From: Pseudohalioglobus lutimaris
GTDB lineage: Bacteria > Pseudomonadota > Gammaproteobacteria > Pseudomonadales > Halieaceae
NCBI RefSeq assembly: GCF_002866825.1
Contig: NZ_PKUS01000041.1
Span: 1-48,000 of the forward strand
DNA length: 48,000 bases
Direction: 5' to 3'
Shown here piece after piece: positions 8,016 through 16,148 of this stretch. Each line of letters starts with the position of its first letter. The stretch's first letter is position 1. The notes beneath the pieces are model-generated. The model was not told the DNA's origin, did no database searches, and saw only the letters and a list, made by a program, of their open reading frames with translations. The position numbers were made by a program, and so were the translations under genes.

Positions 8016-9141
8016 ACACGCTCATTATGCGGATATACAGCTTGCCCAGCACCGCAGTGAGCCAGGACGATTCGCTGTAGGCGATAACAGACGCCTGACC
8101 ACCCACCCGCAGGTTACGGCGCAGGTCGGGGTCCTGGTCTACAGGGAAGCGAACGACCACCGGGAAGCGCTGTGCCTGCCTTAGCCAGTCACGGTTGTTA
8201 CTTATACTGGGCAGGGTGCCGGGTGGCGGCGGTTGCGACGCACTTATACCCAGCCCAAGGTTACCAATTTCCCCCGCAAACACCTTCCCGGGCAACACAT
8301 CGAAAATGATTTCCACGGGGGTGCCGGGCTGCATGTTACCCAGGTTATTCTCGGTAAACTCCGCCTGTACCCAGACATCGTGAAACGAAACCATAGTCAT
8401 AAGTGGACCGCCGGCACCGGCGAACATGCCAATATCCGTGCGCAGGTCGGTAATCACCCCACGCGAGGAGGCTGTGACTACCGTACGCTGTAAATCAAGT
8501 TCCGCCTTCTCTACTGCGGTGCGAGCAATTCTCAGTATAGTATTGGTTTCCTCGTCAGAAGCACCACCCTTGGCCTCGATGGCCTGTGCAATAGCAGCCT
8601 CCGCGGCTGACACCGCTGCCCGGGATTGATCAAGCGTGGCCCTGGAAACCTCAAGACGACGCGTGGAGATAGTCCCGGGGTCCTCCTTGTAAAGGCGCTC
8701 CAGTCGAGACGTATCTTTCTCGGCTTTTACCAGGTTTGCCTGGGCAGAGCGCAAATTTGCTCGTGCCGCTTCCACTCCGGCATCACCGGCATCGACCTGG
8801 CGCAACGCGTTTTCATAGTCAGAATGGGCCTTGGCGAGTGCAATGTCGTATTGGCTTGTGTCGATACGGAATAGCTGTTCACCTGCCTCCACCTGCTGGT
8901 TATTTTCTACATTTACTTCCACTACATAACCCGAGACCTGCGGCGCAACACCCACCACATAGGCTTGCACCCTCGCCTGCGTCGTGTAGGGCGTGAATCG
9001 ATCGGCTGCCAGGTACCAGCTCAAACTCAACAGAATAAGAATGGCGATGACAACACCGCCGCGCTTGACCGTTTTGGGCGCCTCGTCTTCCGCCGCAGCT
9101 TGCGGCCCGGCAGTATCGGTGTTCACTTCTGCTTCACTCAT
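7999..9141 (-). CDS. HlyD/EmrA family periplasmic adaptor
   Basis: A 380-residue membrane fusion protein. One N-terminal transmembrane helix lies at about residues 27-46 (VVIAILILLSLSWYLA). The first half-lipoyl motif is in APQVSGYVVEVNVENNQQVE, with a long alpha-hairpin at about 90-200. The second lipoyl half is in TVVTASSRGVITDLRTDIG and a beta-barrel domain follows. Length and order match EmrA/AaeA adaptors, which bridge an inner-membrane pump and an outer-membrane channel. AAGG precedes the ATG. The gene lies between the outer-membrane lipoprotein gene (18 bases away) and the DUF2955 gene (overlapping), so a complete tripartite exporter is encoded together. Confidence 0.93.
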   Translation of the reverse strand: MSEAEVNTDTAGPQAAAEDEAPKTVKRGGVVIAILILLSLSWYLAADRFTPYTTQARVQAYVVGVAPQVSGYVVEVNVENNQQVEAGEQLFRIDTSQYDIALAKAHSDYENALRQVDAGDAGVEAARANLRSAQANLVKAEKDTSRLERLYKEDPGTISTRRLEVSRATLDQSRAAVSAAEAAIAQAIEAKGGASDEETNTILRIARTAVEKAELDLQRTVVTASSRGVITDLRTDIGMFAGAGGPLMTMVSFHDVWVQAEFTENNLGNMQPGTPVEIIFDVLPGKVFAGEIGNLGLGISASQPPPPGTLPSISNNRDWLRQAQRFPVVVRFPVDQDPDLRRNLRVGGQASVIAYSESSWLTAVLGKLYIRIMSVFAYAY

Positions 9142-9159
9142 CGCTGTGGACCCTTGTAA

Positions 9160-10683
9160 TCATTGAACGGGAACCTCAATCGGTTCATCCAGCATACCGC
9201 CCCAGTCCGTGCGCTCTTCCATGACGGCGCGAATACTTTCTGGAACCAGGTCGTCTGCACTGGCTGGCTGCCAACCACCACCCAGTGCCCTGTAAAAGGC
9301 AATAACCGAATTGATATGAGCACCCTGGTTCGCCACGTAACTGGCGGAACGGGCCGCGCGTGCCTGCTGGGCCGACAATACGCGCTGAAAATCGGAGTAA
9401 CCCTCTTGATAGCGCTTGGTGGAAAGCGTCAGGGAGCGCTCTGCCGCCTGCAGTGCGCCGGCGAGGATGTCCTGCTGGTCTTTGGTTTTCACAATACTGA
9501 TGGCGGCGTTGTCGATTTCTGATGCCGCCGCGAGCACGGTCAGTTGATAGGCTTCAATGGCCTGCTGCAAACGTGCGTCCTGGATACGCACATTGTTCTC
9601 AATGCGACCATAGTTGAATAAGTTCCAGCTGAAGCTGGGGCCAATTCCGGTGCTCAGCGTATCCGTGGTGGCATCCAGTGAATTACCGGACCAGCCAATG
9701 CTGCCAAACAGGGAGATGGAAGGGTACAGGTCAGCCCTGGCCACCCCGATCTGTGCAGACTGCGCGGCGACGGTCCAGGCTGCGCTGCGAATATCGGGGC
9801 GCCGCATCAGCAGAGTGGCGGGAAAAGCATTTATGAAAACGGGGTTTAATGCAGGCAGTTCTGTCGCGGCGCCTGCCAATTCGGGTAAGTCGCCGGGGGA
9901 GCGTGCCAGCAAAACGCACAGGGCATTCTCGACCTGTCGCAGGCTGATTTCCAGTTCGGGGATACTGGCGAGCGTCGCAAGATATTGTGTGCTCGCCTGC
10001 TGTACGTCCAGCTCAGCAGACTGCCCACTCTCATACAGCGCGGTGGTGATTTCCAGGCTGCGCTCTTGCAGGGCGGCGTTTTCCCGCGCAATCTCGATCT
10101 GGCGAGCCGTTGTGAGGTAAGCATAATAGGCCTGCGCGACCTGCGCAGCCAATAGCACCTGCGCGTTTTGCTGGTTGGCGACAGAGGCGAAGAATGCAGC
10201 ATCAGCGGACTCGATGCCGCGTCGCCACCGCCCCCAGAAATCGAGCTCCCAACCAATATCAAAGCCGGCATTGTAGCTATTGAAACCCGAGCGATCTCCC
10301 GAGTTACCGCCCTCGGTCGGCCAGTTATCCACCCTGGCCCAGGAGCCCGTCGCACGCTGCACCTGCGGATACCTACTGCCGGTGGCAACGCCCAGCAAGG
10401 CCTTGCTCTCCAGAATAGCCAGGCCGGCTATGCGCAGGGTCTGGTTCTCTTTTCGCGACGTTTCGATCAACTGGTTAAGTGTGGGGTCGTTAAACGCCTG
10501 CCACCAGAAACTGAGATCCTCAGCTTCGTCCGGGAGCCTGGTCATAGCCTGCCCGTAGAGATCCGTTTCCCACTCCTGCAGCCATGCTACATCGGGTTCC
10601 TGATAATCGGGACCCAGACTGGTACAGGCCTGCAGGGAAACAACGGCGCAGACGGTCGCAGCGGCTTTGCGCAAACGCCTCAT
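9160..10683 (-). CDS. NodT family efflux outer-membrane lipoprotein
   Basis: A 507-residue TolC-superfamily outer-membrane factor. The N-terminus is a lipoprotein signal with lipobox LQAC (Cys20), followed by TSLGPDYQEPDVAW, the standard start of NodT/OprM proteins. Two repeats of long coiled helices and short beta segments follow, including GWELDFWGRWRRGIESA and a second-half FSWNLFNYGRIENN. It forms the outer-membrane channel of a tripartite exporter. Its start codon overlaps the stop of the AI-2E gene (ATGA) and its stop lies 18 bases before the HlyD start, a tight operon. The C-terminus runs past the usual end by about 30 residues of low-complexity acidic sequence. Confidence 0.94.
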   Translation of the reverse strand: MRRLRKAAATVCAVVSLQACTSLGPDYQEPDVAWLQEWETDLYGQAMTRLPDEAEDLSFWWQAFNDPTLNQLIETSRKENQTLRIAGLAILESKALLGVATGSRYPQVQRATGSWARVDNWPTEGGNSGDRSGFNSYNAGFDIGWELDFWGRWRRGIESADAAFFASVANQQNAQVLLAAQVAQAYYAYLTTARQIEIARENAALQERSLEITTALYESGQSAELDVQQASTQYLATLASIPELEISLRQVENALCVLLARSPGDLPELAGAATELPALNPVFINAFPATLLMRRPDIRSAAWTVAAQSAQIGVARADLYPSISLFGSIGWSGNSLDATTDTLSTGIGPSFSWNLFNYGRIENNVRIQDARLQQAIEAYQLTVLAAASEIDNAAISIVKTKDQQDILAGALQAAERSLTLSTKRYQEGYSDFQRVLSAQQARAARSASYVANQGAHINSVIAFYRALGGGWQPASADDLVPESIRAVMEERTDWGGMLDEPIEVPVQ

Positions 10684-11798
10684 TCCGCGGCCTCAGGGCC
10701 CTCTTTGTCCGTCTCGACTTCATCACCCTGCATGGCCACCCACTGCATGAATACCTGGTAGCCCACAGCAAGTACAACGGCACCCACAAAAAGCCCGATA
10801 AAGCCCGTTGAAATCATGCCGCCCAGAGCACCGATAAGAATAACCGGCATGGGCGCGTCCACCCCTCTGCCCAACAGCATCGGCTTGAGAATATTATCTG
10901 AGAGCGCCGCCAGCACCAGGTAAACGGTCCACACCAGGTTCATTACCGTGCCTGAGTCGCCACCATTCCAGAGCCAGAGCACCACCGGCAGGATCACCAG
11001 AATCGCCGGTAGCTGCATAATGGCCAGAAGCAGCACTGCGAAAGCCAGCAAACCCGCCGCTGGCACACCCGCCAGTATAAACCCGACTCCAGCCAGGATA
11101 GCCTGAATCAACGCTACTCCCAGCACCCCAGCCGCCACAGAGCGTGTGGTCATCGTTGCCAGGTTGTATACCCTGGGGCCTTGCTCCTTACCCGCCAGGC
11201 GGCTCAGAATGGCGTAAAGCGCCTGACTGCCCCGCGTGCCAAAGGCCATCATGATACCAGCGACAATCAGTGCACCTACAAACGTCAACACATCACCCGC
11301 GGTGCTTTGGGCCATGGCGAGGCCGCTGGCTGCCAGCGCCTCCATCGCCGTCTTGTTTGCCTCGATGAACGCGGGCAAATTACTGGATGCCGCACTCCAC
11401 TGGTCATAAACCTGCTGGCCGATAAGCGGCCACTCCGCCACGGCCTCATTCGGCGCCCGCAGCTCAAGCGTACCCGCCCGGAAGGATTGCACCGAGCTGG
11501 TTAGCTGATCAGCAAGTGAGGAAGCAATCAGGGCAATTGGTACGCCCAGTATCAGCAGGGCAATCAGTACGATCACTGTGGCCGCTCGACCCGGCTTGCC
11601 GCCCATCTTTGCCGTCAGCTTCTGGTGCGTGGGGTATATCGTCACCGCCAGAATCAGGGCCCAGAGCATCAGGTTCATAAAAGGGCTGAAAACCCTGAAT
11701 GAGGCCACCACCATCAGCAAAATCAGGCTGACGCGAATCAAACCGTCTGTGAATTCAGCTGCCGTCATAGGGTGGTTCCGCTTTTCCAACTCACTCAT
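10680..11798 (-). CDS. AI-2E family transporter (permease)
   Basis: A 372-residue polytopic membrane protein with about eight transmembrane segments. It has the family pattern: two early helices (LILLMVVASFRVFSPFMNLMLWALILAVTIYP), a large soluble loop of amphipathic helices (residues 85-165), then a block with LAFAVLLLAIMQLPAILVILPVVLWLW and GAVVLAVGYQVFMQW. It belongs to the TqsA/YdiK/PerM superfamily, now viewed as putative exporters or ion antiporters. AAGGGGAAAC precedes the ATG. It is the first gene of the export operon and overlaps the outer-membrane factor by 4 bases. An AI-2E protein leading a HlyD/DUF2955 operon suggests it shares the substrate or supplies a second transport step; this is inference. 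Confidence 0.9.
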   Translation of the reverse strand: MSELEKRNHPMTAAEFTDGLIRVSLILLMVVASFRVFSPFMNLMLWALILAVTIYPTHQKLTAKMGGKPGRAATVIVLIALLILGVPIALIASSLADQLTSSVQSFRAGTLELRAPNEAVAEWPLIGQQVYDQWSAASSNLPAFIEANKTAMEALAASGLAMAQSTAGDVLTFVGALIVAGIMMAFGTRGSQALYAILSRLAGKEQGPRVYNLATMTTRSVAAGVLGVALIQAILAGVGFILAGVPAAGLLAFAVLLLAIMQLPAILVILPVVLWLWNGGDSGTVMNLVWTVYLVLAALSDNILKPMLLGRGVDAPMPVILIGALGGMISTGFIGLFVGAVVLAVGYQVFMQWVAMQGDEVETDKEGPEAAE

Positions 11799-11983
11799 CT
11801 GTTTCCCCTTCTGTCCGGTCAGTGCCGGTTTAACTCATTATTTTTTGAAACACTAAACACTATACGACCGCACGCGACAGCCAATTCGGGCTGCGTAGCG
11901 GGCGTCGGCTGTGCGCTTTGCATCACTTTAGCACCACCAGGGAGCGAGATGGGCCGCTCAGGGAATACCTGGCCGATATGGCG

Positions 11984-12442
11984 TTACTTCCACACCTGGT
12001 TAGCCGCGGCGCTGCACCCGGCCGCAACCACTTTGGCACCGCTTTTAGCCGGATTACCCTGAGTTTGCAGGCACTTGCCATTGCTACCGGCGATACGTCC
12101 CTGGTCATCGAATTCCCACTTCTGGTTGTTACCCCCGCCACAATTGGCCAGATTGGCCCCGGCAACACAGCGGCCATCGCTGGCCACGAGGCGGCCCTGA
12201 TCATCGAAGTGCCAGGTCTGGCTGCTCCCGCTGCCCTTGCAGCTCTTCACCATCAGCACTTTGCCGGCGTAATCAAGGCACAGGCCGTTGGGCGTCTTGA
12301 ACTGTTTTCCGCCCTGGGACTCTGCCACAATCTTGTGACCTTCCTGTTGCATAGACTTAAGCGCATCCTTGTTGAACTCTACGGCTACTGCCTGAGCACT
12401 CAGTCCAAGAAAAAGTACGCTAAGCCCGGTTAGCTGTTTCAT
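11984..12442 (-). CDS. small exported ricin-type lectin-domain protein
   Basis: A 152-residue protein with an 18-20-residue signal peptide (MKQLTGLSVLFLGLSAQAVA). After about 35 residues of linker comes a single ricin B-like beta-trefoil with three QxW-type repeats: SSQTWHFDDQGRL, NNQKWEFDDQGRI and the C-terminal ANQVWK. Paired cysteines stand in each lobe (LCLDY/KSCKG, RCVAG/ANCGGG, KCLQT/AGCS). Such domains bind carbohydrate, but no enzymatic domain is fused here, so it would be a free-standing periplasmic or secreted lectin. AAAGGAA precedes the ATG. It is divergent from tamB with a 109-base gap. The start and fold are well supported; the ligand is unknown. Confidence 0.85.
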   Translation of the reverse strand: MKQLTGLSVLFLGLSAQAVAVEFNKDALKSMQQEGHKIVAESQGGKQFKTPNGLCLDYAGKVLMVKSCKGSGSSQTWHFDDQGRLVASDGRCVAGANLANCGGGNNQKWEFDDQGRIAGSNGKCLQTQGNPAKSGAKVVAAGCSAAANQVWK

Positions 12443-12551
12443 CGACCTGTTCCTTTCACTAATATGAGGACAGCTGGCAAATTAGCTGCTAACACGCCGA
12501 CTGACAACACTTGACGGCGCACATAATTGACTTTCTCAAACGAGTACAACC

Positions 12552-15500
12552 TTGTCTAAAGCTTTGAGATTCAGCCTGGCCCTGCTGCTGGTACTGCTGT
12601 TGGCGCTCCCCGCACTGGCTGCAATGATGCTGTTGGCTTTAGCCGGTACTGACAATGGCACAGCATTTCTCGCCCGCCAGCTGCAACAGCAGCTGGGGGA
12701 AGAGATAAGTTGGCAGCGGCTTCAGGGCTCGCTACTGGGGCCTTTGCGCCTGGAGAACGTGCGCGTGTCGCAACCGGGCCTGGACGCAGAGATTCGATCG
12801 CTGGCGCTTGACTGGCAGCCAACCGCCCTGCTGCAGGGCAAGCTGCTGGTCACTGAACTACAGGCCGACAGCATACAGGTAAACCTGACCGAGACGGAGC
12901 CCCAGGAGACCACTGAGGCTTTCAGGCCCGATGACCTGCAGCTACCCCTGGACATCTCCCTGCGCAACATCTCGCTGAGCAAGCTGCAATTACAGTCGGC
13001 AGGCGAACCTGTGCTCAGTGTCGACACACTTGAACTGGATACCGAGCTGGCTGGCAATGCACTCATTCTGCATTCGCTGTCAGTTGCCATGCCGGAGGGC
13101 GCTGTATCGCTGCTGGGCCGCATACAGCTGAGCAACAGTATGCCACTGGCACTGGAGGCAAAATGGAACGTTTTGCTGCCTCCCGAGGAAGACGCAGCTG
13201 CGCAGGGCGACGCCATTGCACTTAACGGGAACGCACATGTTGAGGGCAGTCTGGACTGGAGCGACAACATCGGCTTCAACCTGGATTACCGGTTGCACGC
13301 CCGGGGACTGGACGCATTCGACCCGCAGATACCAGCCGCGTTGACGGCGATGGGTCTGTTGCGAGGTGATCAGGCCAGCGACAAAGTGGATATAACGCGC
13401 CTCACGCTGGCACTGGAGGAAACCGATCTGCAGCTGGAGTCGAGCGCAGAAATTTCGGCTCTGTCAGGCGAATCACCGGTAGTCGCAGCCACACTGGCCT
13501 GGCAGCACCTGCAGTGGCCGCTGGCTGCGACTGCGACCCTGGTCTCCAGCGAGACGGGGAAACTGACAGTCACTGGCAACAGCGCGGCATTCGCGGTCGA
13601 GATGAACGCAGCGTTGACCGGCCAGGACATTCCCCCGGGCAACTGGCAGCTCAGCGGCAGCGGGGACCTCCAGCAATTACAGATCTCTGCCCTGAGGGGA
13701 CAGGTGCTGGGCGGCGAGCTGCGCTTGAGCGGTCCGGTAAGCTGGCAACCTTATCCGAGCTGGCAGCTGGAACTGACAGGTACCGACCTTGATCCCGCTC
13801 AACTGGACCCGGCGGTTAGCGGCACGCTGTCACTTGCACTGGACACCCACGGCAGCTTGCGGGCCGATTCACCCATTGAAGCCGAGGTCGCTCTACATCG
13901 CCTCGAAGGATTTTTATTGAACTATCCCCTGCAGCTGACCGCTGATGCCAGCTTAATCGGTGAATCAGTTGAGCTCAGGCAGCTCCTGGCCAGCAGCGAT
14001 GGCAACCAGCTCAGCGCCCGTGGCCAGCTATCGGCAGAGGACCTGATGATTGACTGGACGTTGGCTGCGCCACATCCCGCTACGTTCCTGCCCGGTGCCA
14101 GTGGTGTCGCATCCGCCAGCGGCACGCTGACCGGCAGCCCGAACTCCCCTCTGCTGGCGGCACAGTTTAAAGCGCAGCAACTGCAGCTGGATGACCTGTC
14201 TGTGACCTCAGTCACCGCCAGGGTGCAGGCCGGACTTGCCGCTGAGGATGCCCTTGAGCTGACGATTGACGCCGGGGCTGCCACTGCCGGTGAGACGGCT
14301 TTGTTTCACACCATGCAACTGCGCGTAGCCGGGTCCAATGCACAACACCGCCTCGATCTCAGCGCCGACACAGGTAGTGAACAACTGCAACTCGGCCTCG
14401 TCGGCGGCCTGGATACCGCTGCACTCGCCTGGGTGGGCAACTTGCAGTCGGTGGATGCGGTTACCGCTGACTATGGCAACTGGCAACTGACGGCGCCGGC
14501 GTCCCTGCAGCTCGCCGGCGAGCATATTTCACTGACGCAGGCCTGCCTGGGCGAGCGCTCAGTCGGCAGTACCCTGTGCACCACCGGCAACTGGAATGCA
14601 GACGGGGCGATGCAGTTGTCGGCCAGTTTGAACGGGTTACCGCTGGATATGTTCCTGGAGCAGGCGACCGGAGATATCTCCGCGGACGTTCAGGGCAGTG
14701 TCGCTGCCAATGGCGCCCTGCGCGCGAACGGAACACTGCAGTTAAGCCCGGGCGAGGTGCGCATTCAACTGGACCAGGCTCTGCAGTCGCTGCCCTTCGC
14801 GGGTGGCGATATCACTTTAGAGATCAACGATAAAGGCCTCACCGCCAGGGCAGATCTCGCAGCACCAGAACAGGGGCGTCTAGACGCCAGCATCGCCCTG
14901 CCCGCTCTCAGGACACTGCCCCTGGTTGAGCAGCAACCGATCATCGGCCGCATCCAGGCGGTAATGCCAGATATTGCCGGCTTCGCTGCCCTGGTGCCCG
15001 AGGTCGCGTCACTTGCCGGTAGCCTCAACGCCGACCTCAATCTTGGTGGCTCTGTGCAACGGCCCGCAATAACAGGTGAACTCTCACTGCAGAACGGTGC
15101 CGCCAATGTCCCGCTCGCAGGTCTAAAATTGAGAGAGATCGACTTGCGCGCCCTCAGCAAGCCCACCGCTGCGGGGCAGTTGGTCCTCAGCGGCGGCATG
15201 CGCTCCGGTGGCGGGCGGCTGGACCTTTCCGGGACAGCCAGCCCGCTGGAGGGAACCCTGGACATGCACATCCTCGGAGATCGCTTCAAGCTTTATGACA
15301 CACCTGATGCCCGGGTGTGGATGTCTCCCGATCTCGCACTGAAATGGCGCGATGACATGCTGTCAGTACGCGGACAGCTCACGGTTCCGGAAGCGGCTAT
15401 CACCCCCAGACTGGAGCTGAACCCGGCGGCGTTTTCCGCTGCAGAGGATGACACCGCATCGACGGTGCAGACCATCAGAACTTCTCCTGACGTTGTCGTC

Positions 15501-16148
15501 ATCAACCGTAAAGTACAATCGCCACAGGATATCCTGGAGACGGCAGCCCCGTTTCGTATCGACAGCCAGATCGACTTTGTGCTCGGCGATGCTGTAAACG
15601 TCAATGCAGTCGGGTTCATCAGCCAGATTACCGGGGCAGTCAGGTTCACCAATACGCCGGAACAGGCCGGGGTCATTCCAATTGCTGACGGAAGGCTCAC
15701 ACTGTCGGGGGGCACCTTCCGCTCATTCGGACAGGATCTGGAAATCGAGAACGGCCAGATTATTTTTGCCAAAGTCCCGGCTACCGAGCCCGAACTTAAC
15801 CTGCGCGCAGTGCGCTGGATCGACAACGATCCGCAGGTAACAGCAGCAGGTGTCACGGTCACCGGGCCGTTGACCCAGCCCGTGCTGGAACTCTTTTCCC
15901 GGCCGCAGTTGGAAGCCAGTGAGATCCAGTCCTATCTGCTCACCGGTCGCTCGCCCCGCTCCGATGACAGCGTACTCAGCCTGGGCACCTACGTGAGTCC
16001 GCGCATCTATGTGGGTTACGGCTACAACATGGTGGAAAAAACCAGCGAGTTCAACTCGCTATTCACCGTTACACCGCGGTATGGGCTGGGCGCCAACCTC
16101 GGGGAAGCAGACAACAACATCAACGTGACCTTTACCCTTGAACGCTGA
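12552..16148 (+). CDS. tamB: translocation and assembly module protein TamB
   Basis: A 1198-residue protein, close to the usual TamB length of about 1250. It has an N-terminal signal-anchor helix (LALLLVLLLALPALAAMMLLAL), long repetitive beta-strand sequence forming the AsmA-like hydrophobic groove that spans the periplasm, and the conserved DUF490/TamB domain from about residue 850 to the end. The tail contains QSYLLTGRSPRSDD, YVSPRIYVGYGYNM and NNINVTFTLER. TamB works in outer-membrane protein insertion and phospholipid transport to the outer membrane. The only in-frame starts before the anchor are TTG codons (12552 or 12564); a stop at 12528 closes the frame upstream. It precedes tamA and overlaps it. 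Confidence 0.93.
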   Translation: MSKALRFSLALLLVLLLALPALAAMMLLALAGTDNGTAFLARQLQQQLGEEISWQRLQGSLLGPLRLENVRVSQPGLDAEIRSLALDWQPTALLQGKLLVTELQADSIQVNLTETEPQETTEAFRPDDLQLPLDISLRNISLSKLQLQSAGEPVLSVDTLELDTELAGNALILHSLSVAMPEGAVSLLGRIQLSNSMPLALEAKWNVLLPPEEDAAAQGDAIALNGNAHVEGSLDWSDNIGFNLDYRLHARGLDAFDPQIPAALTAMGLLRGDQASDKVDITRLTLALEETDLQLESSAEISALSGESPVVAATLAWQHLQWPLAATATLVSSETGKLTVTGNSAAFAVEMNAALTGQDIPPGNWQLSGSGDLQQLQISALRGQVLGGELRLSGPVSWQPYPSWQLELTGTDLDPAQLDPAVSGTLSLALDTHGSLRADSPIEAEVALHRLEGFLLNYPLQLTADASLIGESVELRQLLASSDGNQLSARGQLSAEDLMIDWTLAAPHPATFLPGASGVASASGTLTGSPNSPLLAAQFKAQQLQLDDLSVTSVTARVQAGLAAEDALELTIDAGAATAGETALFHTMQLRVAGSNAQHRLDLSADTGSEQLQLGLVGGLDTAALAWVGNLQSVDAVTADYGNWQLTAPASLQLAGEHISLTQACLGERSVGSTLCTTGNWNADGAMQLSASLNGLPLDMFLEQATGDISADVQGSVAANGALRANGTLQLSPGEVRIQLDQALQSLPFAGGDITLEINDKGLTARADLAAPEQGRLDASIALPALRTLPLVEQQPIIGRIQAVMPDIAGFAALVPEVASLAGSLNADLNLGGSVQRPAITGELSLQNGAANVPLAGLKLREIDLRALSKPTAAGQLVLSGGMRSGGGRLDLSGTASPLEGTLDMHILGDRFKLYDTPDARVWMSPDLALKWRDDMLSVRGQLTVPEAAITPRLELNPAAFSAAEDDTASTVQTIRTSPDVVVINRKVQSPQDILETAAPFRIDSQIDFVLGDAVNVNAVGFISQITGAVRFTNTPEQAGVIPIADGRLTLSGGTFRSFGQDLEIENGQIIFAKVPATEPELNLRAVRWIDNDPQVTAAGVTVTGPLTQPVLELFSRPQLEASEIQSYLLTGRSPRSDDSVLSLGTYVSPRIYVGYGYNMVEKTSEFNSLFTVTPRYGLGANLGEADNNINVTFTLER

